This document shows, one piece after another, positions 1 through 8,997 of a DNA stretch of 64,000 nt. The stretch is from the NCBI RefSeq assembly GCF_018332695.1, contig NZ_BOQN01000011.1, positions 62,001 to 126,000 on the forward strand, in the 5' to 3' direction. The position numbers and the translations under genes are program-made. Position 1 is the stretch's first letter, and every line of letters begins with the position of its first letter. The notes under the pieces were generated by a model that saw only the letters and a program-made list of their open reading frames with translations, was not told the origin of the DNA and searched no databases. This stretch comes from Paractinoplanes toevensis (lineage in GTDB: Bacteria; Actinomycetota; Actinomycetes; Mycobacteriales; Micromonosporaceae).

Positions 1-2081
1 GTGGGATAGGCCAGGTACATCGGCCGTACGATCGGCATGCCGGTCTGGTTGGCCTGCCGGGCCGTCGTGTACGTGTACGGCACCAGCGCCTCCCGCAGCC
101 GCAGGAACCGTTCGGCGCTCGCCTGCGCGGCGCCGGGGTAATCCCAGGGCAGCCGGTCACCGTGGTCGGAGTGCAACCGGTCGACCGGCTGGAAGGTGGC
201 GAACTGCACCCACCGGGCGTACAGGTCGTCGGCGAGGTGGTTGCCGTGGAAGCCGCCGATGTCATGGCTGACGTTGGTGAGGCCGGCGGCGGCCTCGGCC
301 GCGGTGAAGCGGACCTCGTAGGACAGGGTGTCCCAGGTCGAGTAGGTGTCGCCGGTGAACTGCAGGGTGTTGCGGCGTTCGGACCACGGGCCGGTGAGGA
401 AGTTGGTGTGGTCGCCGCTGCCGTGCTCGGTGCCGCCGATCCGGCTGAACGCGAAGCCGCGCAGGCCGCGCGCCGTGTCGTGGCGGGCGTACGCCTGGTT
501 GATCAGGTTGTCGGCGCCGACGTGCGGGTCGGACGAGATCGACGAGCCGCAGCCGCCGCAGTAGTCCAGCCACCACGCGCGTACGCCCTGCTGCTCGAAC
601 GGCACGTGCAGGTTCTGGTAGGCGGCCAGGTGGGCCGGGTTGGCCCAGTCGAAGTAGTGGGTGCGCCCGTCCGGTTGGGCCGGCAGGCCGCCGGCGGCCG
701 AGTTGGTGGCCGCGAACTTCGGGTCGGTGTCGTCGATGGCCGGGTGGATGTTCAGGGAGACGTCCAGACCCATCTGCCTGGTCCAGTTCATGAAGCCCGG
801 CGGGTCGGGGATCAGGTCGGTGTTCCAGTTCCAGCCGTTCCACTGCAGCGGCTTCTTCCAGTCGGTGTCGACCACCAGCCAGTCGATCGGGGTGAACCGG
901 TTGCGGAACGCCGGCAGGAGGGTGTTCTGGTAGTCGGCGGTGCGGTAACCCCAGAATCGGGAGAACCAGACGCCGTACGCGGTCTGCGGCAGCAGGTTCG
1001 CCCCGCCGGTGAGCGCGTTCAGATCGTTGAGGGCCTGCGCGTAGTTCTGCCCGTACCCGAAGAAGTAGCCGTCCTGGTAGGGCTGGCTGCCGGTGCGGGC
1101 CCGGCTTCGCGAGTCGTCGAGCAGATACCAGCCGCCGCGGTTGAGGACTCCGGGGTGCAGGGTGCTCGGCAGCCCGTTCGGCAGGTTGTCCAGCGACCGG
1201 TACCACCCGCCCAGCTGGCTGGCCGGCCCGGCACCGTAGGCGGTGGTCTGGAGGCTGGTGGCCGGGGCCGGGTAGCCGGTCGCCGAGGCCGGGGTGACCG
1301 CGATGCTGTCGAGGTTGACGCGGCCCGAGTCGCCGGCGTCCTGGTTGAGGGCGATGGTGTTGCTGCCGGCCCGGAGGGTGACGGTGACCGCCGCCGTGGA
1401 CCAGGTGTCCCAGGAGCCGGTGGGCGGCAGGCTGAGACGGGGGCCGGTGGCGCCGTTGACGTGCGCGGTGAGGGTGCGGGTCACGGACTGGTTGTCGCTG
1501 CCGACGGCGTTGGCATAGCGGACCGCCAGCCGCCAGGAGCCGGCCGTCGGCACGGTGACGTCGTACTGCAGGCCGCTGCCGGTGCCCTCGTAGCCGGAGG
1601 CGAAGCCGGTGCCGGTGTGCCCGGTGTGGTCGTAGGCGGGGGTCACGTTGCCGGTGAACAGGCCGTTCTCGCCCTCGCAGGCGGCGTTGGCCGGGCAGAA
1701 GGAGGGGAAGGCCGGCTGGGCGGTGGCGCCGGTGGAGTTGATCACGACGGAAAGGTTCGCCGCGGTGAACGGCCCGCTGTTCTGCCGGTAGCGCAGGGTC
1801 AGTGCGCTGGTCCGGATCTCTCGGTAGCCGTCGGAGGTCACGCTCGTCGTGTAGGCGGCGGCCGGGAACGAGCGGTTGATGGCGGTGAAGGTGGCGGCAT
1901 CGGTGAAGACGCCGTCGCCGGCGTACTCCGTGCGGATCAGGGTCGGGGTGAGCACCTGGAAACGGGCGTTGCCGTCGGTGACGGCGGCGGCCGCGGCGGC
2001 CGCCGCGGCCGGAGGCGGGGAGGAGGCAAGGGGAGCGATGGCGGCCGCCGCGATGAGTACGGCCATGCAGGTAAGACGCAT
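1..2081 (-). CDS. Secreted glycoside hydrolase family 31 enzyme with CBM35-like insert (3' end outside window)
   Basis: Predicted extracellular retaining alpha-glycosidase of family GH31. The ATG at 2081 follows a GAGGTG ribosome binding site and begins MRLTCMAVLIAAAA, a signal peptide running into an alanine-rich cleavage region. An N-terminal beta domain is followed by a beta-sandwich at roughly residues 175-310 (YANAVGSDNQS, then NLDSIAVTPA) that looks like a CBM35/CBM6 module. The catalytic barrel shows GVWFSRFWGYR, a WWLDYCG segment with the likely nucleophile Asp near residue 503, FTGDTYSTWDTL with the likely acid/base Asp near residue 579, and SHDIGGFHGN, a GH31 hallmark. The frame is open at base 1, so the C-terminus is missing. 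The substrate cannot be read from sequence; alpha-glucans are one option. A perfect inverted repeat lies just upstream. Confidence 0.85.
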   Translation of the reverse strand, partial: MRLTCMAVLIAAAAIAPLASSPPPAAAAAAAAAVTDGNARFQVLTPTLIRTEYAGDGVFTDAATFTAINRSFPAAAYTTSVTSDGYREIRTSALTLRYRQNSGPFTAANLSVVINSTGATAQPAFPSFCPANAACEGENGLFTGNVTPAYDHTGHTGTGFASGYEGTGSGLQYDVTVPTAGSWRLAVRYANAVGSDNQSVTRTLTAHVNGATGPRLSLPPTGSWDTWSTAAVTVTLRAGSNTIALNQDAGDSGRVNLDSIAVTPASATGYPAPATSLQTTAYGAGPASQLGGWYRSLDNLPNGLPSTLHPGVLNRGGWYLLDDSRSRARTGSQPYQDGYFFGYGQNYAQALNDLNALTGGANLLPQTAYGVWFSRFWGYRTADYQNTLLPAFRNRFTPIDWLVVDTDWKKPLQWNGWNWNTDLIPDPPGFMNWTRQMGLDVSLNIHPAIDDTDPKFAATNSAAGGLPAQPDGRTHYFDWANPAHLAAYQNLHVPFEQQGVRAWWLDYCGGCGSSISSDPHVGADNLINQAYARHDTARGLRGFAFSRIGGTEHGSGDHTNFLTGPWSERRNTLQFTGDTYSTWDTLSYEVRFTAAEAAAGLTNVSHDIGGFHGNHLADDLYARWVQFATFQPVDRLHSDHGDRLPWDYPGAAQASAERFLRLREALVPYTYTTARQANQTGMPIVRPMYLAYP

Positions 2082-2090
2082 GAGCACCTC

Positions 2091-2116
2091 ACATCAGAAT
2101 CGGTGTGCTCTGATGT
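2091..2116. promoter_or_regulatory. Inverted repeat upstream of the GH31 gene (candidate operator)
   Basis: ACATCAGA at 2091-2098 and TCTGATGT at 2109-2116 are perfect 8-base arms with a 10-base spacer. They lie 10 bases upstream of the GH31 start, so they would overlap the promoter or leader. The position suits a repressor site for a sugar regulator; no regulator gene is adjacent. It could also act as an mRNA hairpin. Confidence 0.45.
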
Positions 2117-2171
2117 AAACACTCTTTATCGATGTTCTTGGATTTCATGGCCGACCGTGCGGTCACCGGTG

Positions 2172-3014
2172 TCAAATCGGGCAGGCGGCGAGGGTGCAGC
2201 GCACCTGCTGGTGCAGATGGATCCGGCCGTCGGTGCCGCGGGCCTGTTCGAGCCGGTCACCGGCGATGGTCTTGACGGTGTCGTGGTCGGTGCTCGCGAT
2301 GGCGTCCCACATCGCTCGCTGACCGTGGGATCGGCTGAAGACGTACCACTGCTCGACGTCGGTGAAGGTCACCTCGATGTCGAAGTGGATGGTCCGCACA
2401 TCCGTGTAACCGGCCGCCGCCACCAGCTCCTCGACGCCGGTGTCGCTGCTGAAGGGCCCGGCCGCGCCGGTGGTCCGGGCGTCGAGCAGGCCGGCCGGAA
2501 GGTACGGCCGGAAAGTCGCGTCGACCGCCTCCCACACCTGGTCACGGGCGGCGAAGGTGGAGATCGCCAGCCGGCCGCCCGGCACGAGGAGGCGCCGCCA
2601 GGCGGACAGCGCGGCGAGCGGATCAGGCAGGAAGAACACGACCAGGGACGAGACCACCAGCTCGTACGCGGCCGGCGGCAACGACGGCGACGAGGCATCC
2701 AGGACCTGAACGTCGACGTTCGGCAGACCGAGGCCGGCGATGTCGGCAGCGCACGCCTCGACCATCCGCGGCGACAGGTCGATCCCGGTCACATGGCCGC
2801 CGGGGCCTACCGCGCGCGCCAGGGCGACCGTGGCGGCACCGCGTCCGCATCCCACGTCGAGGGCCCGCTCACCGCCGACCGGTGCCGCAGCGCGCACCAG
2901 CTGCTCCGCGATGGGCGTGAACCACGGGACGCCCACGTTGTCGTACACATCGGCCACCCGATCGAAGACCGCCACCACCCGCGCGCTCTTGGCCGCCCGC
3001 TCGGTCAGATCCAT
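2172..3014 (-). CDS. Class I SAM-dependent methyltransferase
   Basis: Predicted soluble methyltransferase with a Rossmann fold. Starting at ATG 3014 the protein opens MDLTERAAKSARVVAVFDRVADVYDNVG, as in UbiE/Methyltransf_11 proteins; an upstream ATG at 3056 would add 14 residues of unlikely composition. Motif I is ALDVGCGRGAATVAL (residues about 51-65), motif II includes GIDLSPRMVE, and the later strand and loop are LLVPGGRLAIS. Length (280 residues) is usual for the family. It stands alone on the minus strand, between the GH31 gene and the carboxymuconolactone-decarboxylase-like gene, and nothing in the context indicates the substrate. A quinone, lipid or small metabolite are all possible. 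Confidence 0.8.
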   Translation of the reverse strand: MDLTERAAKSARVVAVFDRVADVYDNVGVPWFTPIAEQLVRAAAPVGGERALDVGCGRGAATVALARAVGPGGHVTGIDLSPRMVEACAADIAGLGLPNVDVQVLDASSPSLPPAAYELVVSSLVVFFLPDPLAALSAWRRLLVPGGRLAISTFAARDQVWEAVDATFRPYLPAGLLDARTTGAAGPFSSDTGVEELVAAAGYTDVRTIHFDIEVTFTDVEQWYVFSRSHGQRAMWDAIASTDHDTVKTIAGDRLEQARGTDGRIHLHQQVRCTLAACPI

Positions 3015-3090
3015 ACGGCAAGTCTTGTCCGCGCCGCCCTCGCGGGCCAGAGCCATCCCGGCAGCTCGAGCCGCCGAACGTCGGGCCCCT

Positions 3091-3663
3091 TTACGAGGGT
3101 GGGGCGGGCACCCGGAACGCCCGCAGCTGCAGGGCCAGGGTCGCGTAGTAGCCGACCAGCGTGGTCAGCTCGAACAGCACCGGCAGGCCGAGCCCGTCGG
3201 CGGCGCGGGTGTACTCCTCGTCGGTGAGGTCGCGGCGGACGGCGAGGGCCTCGGAGACCTGGAGGACGAGCTGCTCGCGCGGGTCGGGGAAGGCCGTCGG
3301 ATCGCCGTCGCGCAACGCGGATACCTCGGCGGCACTCATCCCGGCGGTCCGGGCGACGGCCTCGTGGGCGTACCGCTCGAAGGCGCTGTCCCAGGCGCGC
3401 GCGACGGTCAGGACGGCGATCTCCCGGCAGCGGGTGTCGAGGAGGGCCTCGTATCGGATCGCGCTGCCGAGAGCCTGCAGCGCCGTCCCGACCGAGGGTT
3501 GCAGCAGCATCGCGTTGAACGGGCCCTGGAGGCCGCCGTCCGCGTCGACCAGGGGGAACGGTGACCCGTTGCGGGCCCGGGGCCCGCCCGCGATCGCGTC
3601 GTAGAGCTCCCGCTGGGTGGTGGAGAGCTCGGCGGGCGAAAGGGGTGCGAGGCGGCGGGTCAT
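3091..3663 (-). CDS. Carboxymuconolactone decarboxylase (CMD/AhpD-like) family protein
   Basis: A 190-residue all-helical protein beginning MTRRLAPLSPAELSTTQRELYDAI. The segment GPFNAMLLQPSVGTALQALGSAIR, followed by REIAVLTVARAWDSAFERYAHE, is the CMD family core. The CxxC of peroxidase-type AhpD is absent, so a redox role is unlikely. Relatives take part in aromatic or lactone degradation or have unknown enzymatic roles. The start overlaps the stop of the upstream IclR gene by four bases (ATGA), so the two are translationally coupled. A much longer open frame extends upstream but reads antisense through other genes and is rejected. Confidence 0.8.
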   Translation of the reverse strand: MTRRLAPLSPAELSTTQRELYDAIAGGPRARNGSPFPLVDADGGLQGPFNAMLLQPSVGTALQALGSAIRYEALLDTRCREIAVLTVARAWDSAFERYAHEAVARTAGMSAAEVSALRDGDPTAFPDPREQLVLQVSEALAVRRDLTDEEYTRAADGLGLPVLFELTTLVGYYATLALQLRAFRVPAPPS

Positions 3664-4442
3664 CGGGTGTATCCCAGCAGCGCCGAGATGTCGCTGCACG
3701 CCGCGGCTACGACCGGCCGCAGCTCGCGCACGATGCGCTGGCTGGACCAGTCGCGGGACTGCACGGCGAGGTTCGCCCCGGCGACCACGGTGCCGTCCGG
3801 GCCGTGGACGGGGGCGGCGACCGACCGCAGCCCGTACGCCAGTTCCTCGTCCTGCATGGCCCAGCCGTCGTTGCGGATCTTCGTGAGCTCGTCCTGCAAC
3901 TCGTCGAGGGAGAGTTTGGCGTTCGGCCCGTGATTCGCGACGAAGGAGGAATCGGTCACCCGGGAGCGCAGAGAGGCAGCGTCCAGGAACGCGAGCAGCA
4001 GCTTGCCGATCGAGGTGTGCACCGCCGGGAGCGTCGAGCCGACCTGGATGTTCGCGGTGACCAGGTCGGAGTTGCGCAGCCGCACCAGGTAGAGCACCCG
4101 GTCGCCGGTGAGGACCGCGAGGTTGACCGTCTCGCCGGTCTGCTCGGCGAGCCGCTGCAGCCGGGGCGTGGCCGCCGAGACCAGGTCGAGGCCGCGCAGC
4201 GCCGCTCCGCCGAGGGTGAGGACCCGCACGGCCGGCCGGTAGTCGCCGTTCGGCAGGTGGTCGAGGTAGCCCTCCGCGGTCAGCGTCATCACGACGCGGT
4301 AGACCGTGGGCAGTGGCATCCCGACCGCGGGCGCGATGTCGCTGACCCGCCAGGTGGGCCGCTGCTCGGTGAACAGCGACAGGATGCGCAGGCCTTTCGC
4401 CAGGGCCTCGACGCGATATTCGGGCTTCGCGGCAACAGTCAC
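3660..4442 (-). CDS. IclR-family transcriptional regulator
   Basis: A 260-residue regulator with an N-terminal winged helix-turn-helix (residues about 10-70: ALAKGLRILSLFTEQRP, then PLPTVYRVVMTLTAEGYL) and a C-terminal IclR effector domain (VLTGDRVLYLVRLRNS, then LPAVHTSIGKLLLAFL and GLRSVAAPVHGPDGTVVAGANLA). IclR proteins usually sense small aromatic or carboxylic metabolites and control divergent catabolic genes. Here the gene diverges from the amidohydrolase gene, and the 142-base gap holds a perfect palindrome, so it probably controls that pair and itself. It is coupled to the CMD-like gene downstream. Confidence 0.9.
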   Translation of the reverse strand: MTVAAKPEYRVEALAKGLRILSLFTEQRPTWRVSDIAPAVGMPLPTVYRVVMTLTAEGYLDHLPNGDYRPAVRVLTLGGAALRGLDLVSAATPRLQRLAEQTGETVNLAVLTGDRVLYLVRLRNSDLVTANIQVGSTLPAVHTSIGKLLLAFLDAASLRSRVTDSSFVANHGPNAKLSLDELQDELTKIRNDGWAMQDEELAYGLRSVAAPVHGPDGTVVAGANLAVQSRDWSSQRIVRELRPVVAAACSDISALLGYTR

Positions 4443-4554
4443 GAGTGGAAGTTACTTTCGCACAGCGAGAAATACAAGTTCCCTGAAAGTCTCCTGGTGA
4501 GCATTGACACCCGGGGTAGTGAGCGGAAACACTCGGGAAACAACGAAGGAAAGC

Positions 4555-4569
4555 CACTCTCGCAGAGTG
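4555..4569. promoter_or_regulatory. Palindrome between the IclR and amidohydrolase genes (candidate IclR operator)
   Basis: CACTCT (4555-4560), CGC, AGAGTG (4564-4569) form perfect 6-base arms ending 15 bases before the amidohydrolase ATG. A looser relative with TCGCACAGCGA lies near the IclR start (about 4454-4468). Two related sites in a divergent intergenic region are what an autoregulated IclR pair would use. Binding is inferred. Confidence 0.45.
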
Positions 4570-4584
4570 AAAGTAGGGGCTAAG

Positions 4585-5862
4585 ATGGCGCGCACGGTCT
4601 TCACCAACGGGCTGGTCTTCGACGGCAGCGGCAGCGCCCCCGCGCCGGGCGAGGTCGTCGTCGACGGCGACCGGGTGGTCGAGGTGCGCGCCGGATGGCA
4701 GGACGAGCACGGCGACGACCAGGCCAACTATGACGTGCAGATTGTTGACGCCACCGGCTGCACGGTCATGCCGGGCATGGTGGAGTCGCACAGCCATCTC
4801 ACCTTCCCGTCGGCCGTCGGGCATATCGACCCTTCGTTCAACCCTCCGCTGGACGTCTCGTTCTTCCACCACATCGAAGGGCTGCCGAGCGAGCTCGCCC
4901 GGGCCGAGCGCAACGCCGCGATCCTGCTCGACCACGGCTTCACCTCGGCCTACTCGGCCGGTTCGCTCCTGCCCATGCCGGTCGAGGTCATCCTCCGGGA
5001 CAAGATCAAGGCGGGCGCGGTGCCCGGCCCGCGCATGCGCGCGGCGAGCATGGAACGAGACAACCATCCGGTACGCCCGGACGGCCACACCGAGCCGGAC
5101 TGGCAGGGCCCCGAGGCATGTGCGCGCTGGGTGCGGGAGCAGGCCGCCCAGGGGTACGACAGTGTGAAGTTCCTGCTCAGCAACGACGACGTGTTCGTGC
5201 CGGGCGGCTCGCAGATCACCCAGTACACCCTCGAGGAGGCGATGGCGGCCGGCGCCCAGGCCCGTGAGTCGGGGGTCTGGCTCAACTGCCACGCCCAGTC
5301 CGCCGAGTCGGTGAAGATCGCGGTCAAGGCCGGCTTCCGGAGCATCTACCACTGCACCTACGCCGACGAGGAAGCCCTGGACCTGCTCGAATCGGTCAAG
5401 GACACGGTGTTCGTCTCGCCCGCCCCCGGCATCATCTACGCGAACGTGTACGAGGGTGAGGAGTACGGCATCACCCGCGAGGTCGCCCAGAAGATGGGCT
5501 CGGTCGACGCCCTCGAGGGGATGCGCGCCATCTACCCGGAGATCCGGCGCCGCGGCATCCGGGCGCTGCCCGGCGGCGACTACGGCTTCCCCAACAACCC
5601 GATCGGCCGCAACGCCCGCGACCTGCAGCTGTTCGTCGAGGAGCTGGGCTACACGCCGCTCGAGGCGCTGACCGCGGCCACCCAGCTGGGCGGGCAGCTG
5701 CTCGACCTCGGCGACATCGGCATGCTCAAGCCCGGCTGGATCGCCGACGTGCTGGTCGTCGAGGGCAACCCGGCCGAGGACGTCCGCATCCTGCAGGACA
5801 AGGAGAACCTGCGGGTGATCATGCAGGCCGGCCGGCTGCACAAAGCGCCCGCCGTCGCATGA
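4585..5862 (+). CDS. Metal-dependent amidohydrolase (imidazolonepropionase/prolidase-like)
   Basis: A 425-residue amidohydrolase-superfamily enzyme that hydrolyses an amide, lactam or similar bond. Metal-site residues are visible in order: the HxH of MVESHSHLTFP (residues about 67-73), a Lys in SVKFLLS that may be carboxylated, His in WLNCHAQS, His in IYHCTYADEE, and the catalytic Asp in LPGGDYGFP. The C-terminus returns to a small beta domain (GMLKPGWIADVLVVEGNP). ATG 4585 was chosen because the protein then starts with the family's MARTVFTNGLVFDGSG; the longer frame from 4504 runs through the operator region. Its last codon overlaps the next gene by four bases. The substrate is unknown. Confidence 0.85.
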   Translation: MARTVFTNGLVFDGSGSAPAPGEVVVDGDRVVEVRAGWQDEHGDDQANYDVQIVDATGCTVMPGMVESHSHLTFPSAVGHIDPSFNPPLDVSFFHHIEGLPSELARAERNAAILLDHGFTSAYSAGSLLPMPVEVILRDKIKAGAVPGPRMRAASMERDNHPVRPDGHTEPDWQGPEACARWVREQAAQGYDSVKFLLSNDDVFVPGGSQITQYTLEEAMAAGAQARESGVWLNCHAQSAESVKIAVKAGFRSIYHCTYADEEALDLLESVKDTVFVSPAPGIIYANVYEGEEYGITREVAQKMGSVDALEGMRAIYPEIRRRGIRALPGGDYGFPNNPIGRNARDLQLFVEELGYTPLEALTAATQLGGQLLDLGDIGMLKPGWIADVLVVEGNPAEDVRILQDKENLRVIMQAGRLHKAPAVA

Positions 5863-6623
5863 AGACCTTCAAAGGCCTGAATCAAAACACGATTGATCTG
5901 TACGTCCCGGACGGCGCCACCACCCTCTGCGTCTACCTGCACGGGGGTGGCTGGCGGCTGGGCGACCGCACGCAGGGCCCCGGACCGGCGGCGAAGTGGC
6001 AGCCGAGCTTCTTCGAGACGGTCGCCGGCCTGGGCGTCGCGATCGCCACGGTCAGCTACCGGAAGAGCTTCGAGGCGGTCTACCCCGCGCAGTCCGAGGA
6101 CGTGACGGCCGCTCTGCGCTTCCTGGCGACCGAGCGAACGACGTACGGAATGACCGGAAATCGGACCGTGACCTGGGGTGTCTCCGCCGGGGGACACCTG
6201 GCCGCCCTGGCGGCCCTGGCCGCCGCGAACGACGTGGCGGCGACCGTCTGCTGGTATCCACCGACCGACTTCGACGCGCTGTCGAAGGACATCGACGAGG
6301 CCGGCGGCACCGGTGACCGCAGCGCCGGCTCGCGCGAGGGCCAGCTGATCGGCGCCGGCCTCGACGAGCGCCCCGACCTGGCCGCCGCGGCCTCCCCGGT
6401 GCACCACGTGCACCCCGGCCCGCCACCGTTCCTGTTCCTGCACGGCACCGCCGACCTGGCCGTGCCGCCCCGGCAGAGCGAACGGCTGGCGGAGGCCCTG
6501 CGGGCGGCCGGCGGCGCGGCGACCGTCGAGCTGATCCCGGGCGCGACCCACATGTTCCCGGAGCTCGACGACGAGGCGACGATGGCGCTGGTGCGGCGCT
6601 CGGTGGCATTCCTCGAGGGGTGA
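5859..6623 (+). CDS. Alpha/beta-hydrolase, HSL/BD-FAE-type esterase
   Basis: A 254-residue serine hydrolase with no signal peptide, so cytoplasmic. The oxyanion motif HGGGW lies near residue 29, the nucleophile elbow is GVSAG (near residue 108), and the remaining triad members are probably Asp in LHGTADLAVP and His in PGATHMFPEL. The start codon overlaps the amidohydrolase stop (ATGA), so the two enzymes are coupled and likely act one after the other on the same compound, such as an ester- and amide-containing metabolite, under the divergent IclR regulator. Confidence 0.85.
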   Translation: MKTFKGLNQNTIDLYVPDGATTLCVYLHGGGWRLGDRTQGPGPAAKWQPSFFETVAGLGVAIATVSYRKSFEAVYPAQSEDVTAALRFLATERTTYGMTGNRTVTWGVSAGGHLAALAALAAANDVAATVCWYPPTDFDALSKDIDEAGGTGDRSAGSREGQLIGAGLDERPDLAAAASPVHHVHPGPPPFLFLHGTADLAVPPRQSERLAEALRAAGGAATVELIPGATHMFPELDDEATMALVRRSVAFLEG

Positions 6624-6701
6624 GGTGGCGAGGGGTCTCTTCAGGGTGGGTGACGGAGATCTGACACGTGGTGACGCGGCGGTCGGGCAGATAATCCGCG
6701 A

Positions 6702-8012
6702 GTGCCCAGCACCGAGCCGCTCACCGCACGGCCTGCCGTCGCTGCCCAGAATCGCGGCCACCGGCCACGGGTCTATGTGTCGTCCGCGGCCCTCGACCTG
6801 GCGCCGGCGCGCGCCCGGGTGATCGAGGTGATCCGCGGCAGTGGCTGCGAGGCGGTCTCGATGGAGACCTACGGCGCGGACAGCCGCCCGCCGATCGAGC
6901 GGTGCCTGGCCGATGTGGGCACCTGCGAGGTGTACGTCGGGATCGTCGCCTGGCGGTACGGTTCGGCCCCGCCCGGTTCGCCGAAGAGCTTCACCCATCT
7001 GGAGTACGAGGAGGCGGTCCGCCTGCGCAAGCAGGTGCTCCTGTTCCACCTCGACGAGCAGGCGTCCTGGCCGACCGTCCACGTCGACCGGTCGCAGGGT
7101 GAGGTGCGCAAGCTGCGCAAGATCCAGGAGCGGGACCACATCGTCGACCACTTCGGTGACGTGGACCAGCTCGGCGAGGGCGTGCGGCGAGCGCTGCACC
7201 GGCTGCTCGGCGAGAGCACCCTGCCGGTGCCCAACCTGCTGCCGTACATCGCGAACCGGCACGCCCAGCAGGACGAACTGGCCCGCGCCGCGAGCGGCGA
7301 GCTGCTCTCCCGCTCGCCGTCGGTGGTCGTCGTGCACGGCGCGGCCGGGCAGGCCCACCACAAGTTCGCCGAGTTCATGCAGGAGCAACTGCTGGCGCGG
7401 TATGCGCGGACCACCGGCCCGGTGCACATGTTCCCGATCGCGTTGCGCGCCAAGGAACTCGACCAGCCCGACGTGATCACCCGCCGGATCGCCGGGAAGT
7501 GCTCGCTCGACGCGGACGCCGACATCGAGACGCTCGCCCGCCGGCTGCACGAGCTCGGCTCGGTGAGCATGCTGCGTTTCCCGGTCGAAGTGGAGATACG
7601 CCGCGGCCGGCCGCTGGTGACCCAGGTCGGCCGGCTGATCCGCTACTTCGAGGACTGGCCGCGCCGACGTCCGCTGCGCGTGCTGCCGGTCATCTCCGCG
7701 CAGTACCGGCCACCGTCCGGGTGGGCCGCCCGGCTGCCGTGGTGGCGGTCGGCCGCCGACCGGCTGGCCGATGCGATCGGCGAGGTCGCCGGGTCGGCCG
7801 TGGTGCTGCCGCAACTCGGCAACGTCGAGATGGTCGAGGTCGAGGTGTGGTCGGAACTGCCCGAGGTGCGCCGGTTCCTCGGCGGCACCGATCCGGTGCC
7901 GGCCATCCGGGAGATCTTCCAGAAGTACGAAGCATCCACGCGGGAACGAGGAATGCCGATGGAACGGCTTGCTGCCGAGTTGACCTACCTGATGCGGTCG
8001 GGGGCGTCCTGA
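6702..8012 (+). CDS. DUF4062 / inactive-STAND-like protein, sensor or adaptor of a putative conflict system
   Basis: A 436-residue protein starting at GTG 6702. Residues about 25-115 are a DUF4062 domain: VYVSSAALDLAPARARV, ADVGTCEVYVGIVAWRYGS, and SFTHLEYEEAVRLRKQVLLF. A central region beginning PYIANRHAQQDELARA and continuing VVVVHGAAGQAHHKFAEF looks like the inactive-STAND NTPase fold, in which the P-loop GKT is degenerate (GAAGQAHHK). Both domains are known from NTP-dependent bacterial immunity-like systems. The next gene, a MoxR ATPase, begins within its stop codon (TGATG). The fold call for the second half rests on motif resemblance and is less certain than the DUF4062 call. Confidence 0.7.
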   Translation: MPSTEPLTARPAVAAQNRGHRPRVYVSSAALDLAPARARVIEVIRGSGCEAVSMETYGADSRPPIERCLADVGTCEVYVGIVAWRYGSAPPGSPKSFTHLEYEEAVRLRKQVLLFHLDEQASWPTVHVDRSQGEVRKLRKIQERDHIVDHFGDVDQLGEGVRRALHRLLGESTLPVPNLLPYIANRHAQQDELARAASGELLSRSPSVVVVHGAAGQAHHKFAEFMQEQLLARYARTTGPVHMFPIALRAKELDQPDVITRRIAGKCSLDADADIETLARRLHELGSVSMLRFPVEVEIRRGRPLVTQVGRLIRYFEDWPRRRPLRVLPVISAQYRPPSGWAARLPWWRSAADRLADAIGEVAGSAVVLPQLGNVEMVEVEVWSELPEVRRFLGGTDPVPAIREIFQKYEASTRERGMPMERLAAELTYLMRSGAS

Positions 8013-8995
8013 TGCTCGGTTTCTATACGCCGGGCGTGCCCCGGCAGGCCACCGCCCCACCGCTGCCGTCCGCGTCGGCGTCGGTGCGGCTGGCCGACCC
8101 GTCCGCCTATCTGACGGCGCCCGACCTGGTGGACGCGGTGAACGTGGCGCTGCTGCTCGGGCAGCCGCTGCTGCTGACCGGCGAACCGGGCTCCGGCAAG
8201 ACCCACCTGGCCGGCCACCTGGCGTGGTCGCTCGGCCTGGGGGAGTTGCTGAAGTTCGAGACGAAGTCGGACTCGACCGCGCACGCGCTGTTCTACCAGT
8301 ACGACTCGCTGCGGCGCTTCGAGGCGTCGTCGCGGGGCGAGGGCGGCGACCCGGCACGCTTCCTGACCTGGACGGCGCTGGGCCGGGCCATCCTGGCCAC
8401 GCTGCCGCCCGAGCAACGCGCGCTCTTCCACGTCGAGGGGGAGGACGACAAGTCGCCGCCCCGGCGGTCGGTGGTCCTGATCGACGAGATCGACAAGGCG
8501 CCCCGGGACTTCCCCAACGACGTGCTGAACGAGCTCGAGCACCTGTACTTCCGGATCCCCGAGCTGGGTGACGTGGTGGTCCGCGCCGACGACAGCCACC
8601 GGCCGATCGTGATCATCACCAGCAACTCGGAGCGGGACCTGCCCGAGCCGTTCCTGCGCCGCTGCGTGTTCCACCACCTGACGTTCCCGGACGAGGAGTC
8701 GATGCGCCGCATCGCGCTCAGCCACCTCGGCGCCCACGTCCGCGGCCTCGATCCGTTGCTCGATCAGGCGATCTCGCTGTTCAGCCTGCTCCGCTCGGAC
8801 ACCGCCGGTCTGTCCCGCCGGCCCGGGCTGGCCGAGTTCCTGAACTGGCTGGTGGTGCTCGGCCACGGCGACCCGGCGCAGGCCATGACCGCCCGGACGT
8901 TGCGGGTCACGGTCGGCGTGCTGGTGAAGACGGCTGCTGACGTCGACCGGGCGAATGTCGTCGTGGACACCTGGCTCGCCGGCCGGGGCGGCTGA
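8012..8995 (+). CDS. MoxR-type AAA+ ATPase
   Basis: A 327-residue AAA+ ATPase. Walker A is GEPGSGKTHLA (near residue 55), Walker B is VVLIDEIDKAPRDFPNDVLNEL, sensor 1 is IVIITSNSERDLPEPF, and the arginine of PFLRRCVFHHL is the likely finger. The pre-sensor insert (FRIPELGDVVV) is typical of MoxR proteins, which remodel a partner that often carries a vWA domain. Its ATG overlaps the stop of the DUF4062 gene by one base, and the next gene starts two bases after its own stop, so the three form one unit. No stand-alone vWA gene is present. Confidence 0.88.
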   Translation: MLGFYTPGVPRQATAPPLPSASASVRLADPSAYLTAPDLVDAVNVALLLGQPLLLTGEPGSGKTHLAGHLAWSLGLGELLKFETKSDSTAHALFYQYDSLRRFEASSRGEGGDPARFLTWTALGRAILATLPPEQRALFHVEGEDDKSPPRRSVVLIDEIDKAPRDFPNDVLNELEHLYFRIPELGDVVVRADDSHRPIVIITSNSERDLPEPFLRRCVFHHLTFPDEESMRRIALSHLGAHVRGLDPLLDQAISLFSLLRSDTAGLSRRPGLAEFLNWLVVLGHGDPAQAMTARTLRVTVGVLVKTAADVDRANVVVDTWLAGRGG

Positions 8996-8997
8996 CG

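Noticed and set aside
162-3227. 1021-codon plus-strand open frame at the left end
   Set aside because: It runs antisense to the GH31, methyltransferase and CMD-like genes, all of which have clear family motifs.
3720-5841. Upstream extension of the minus-strand frame that ends at 3091
   Set aside because: Only its last 190 codons (from ATG 3663) carry the CMD family; the rest reads antisense through the amidohydrolase and out of frame through the IclR gene.
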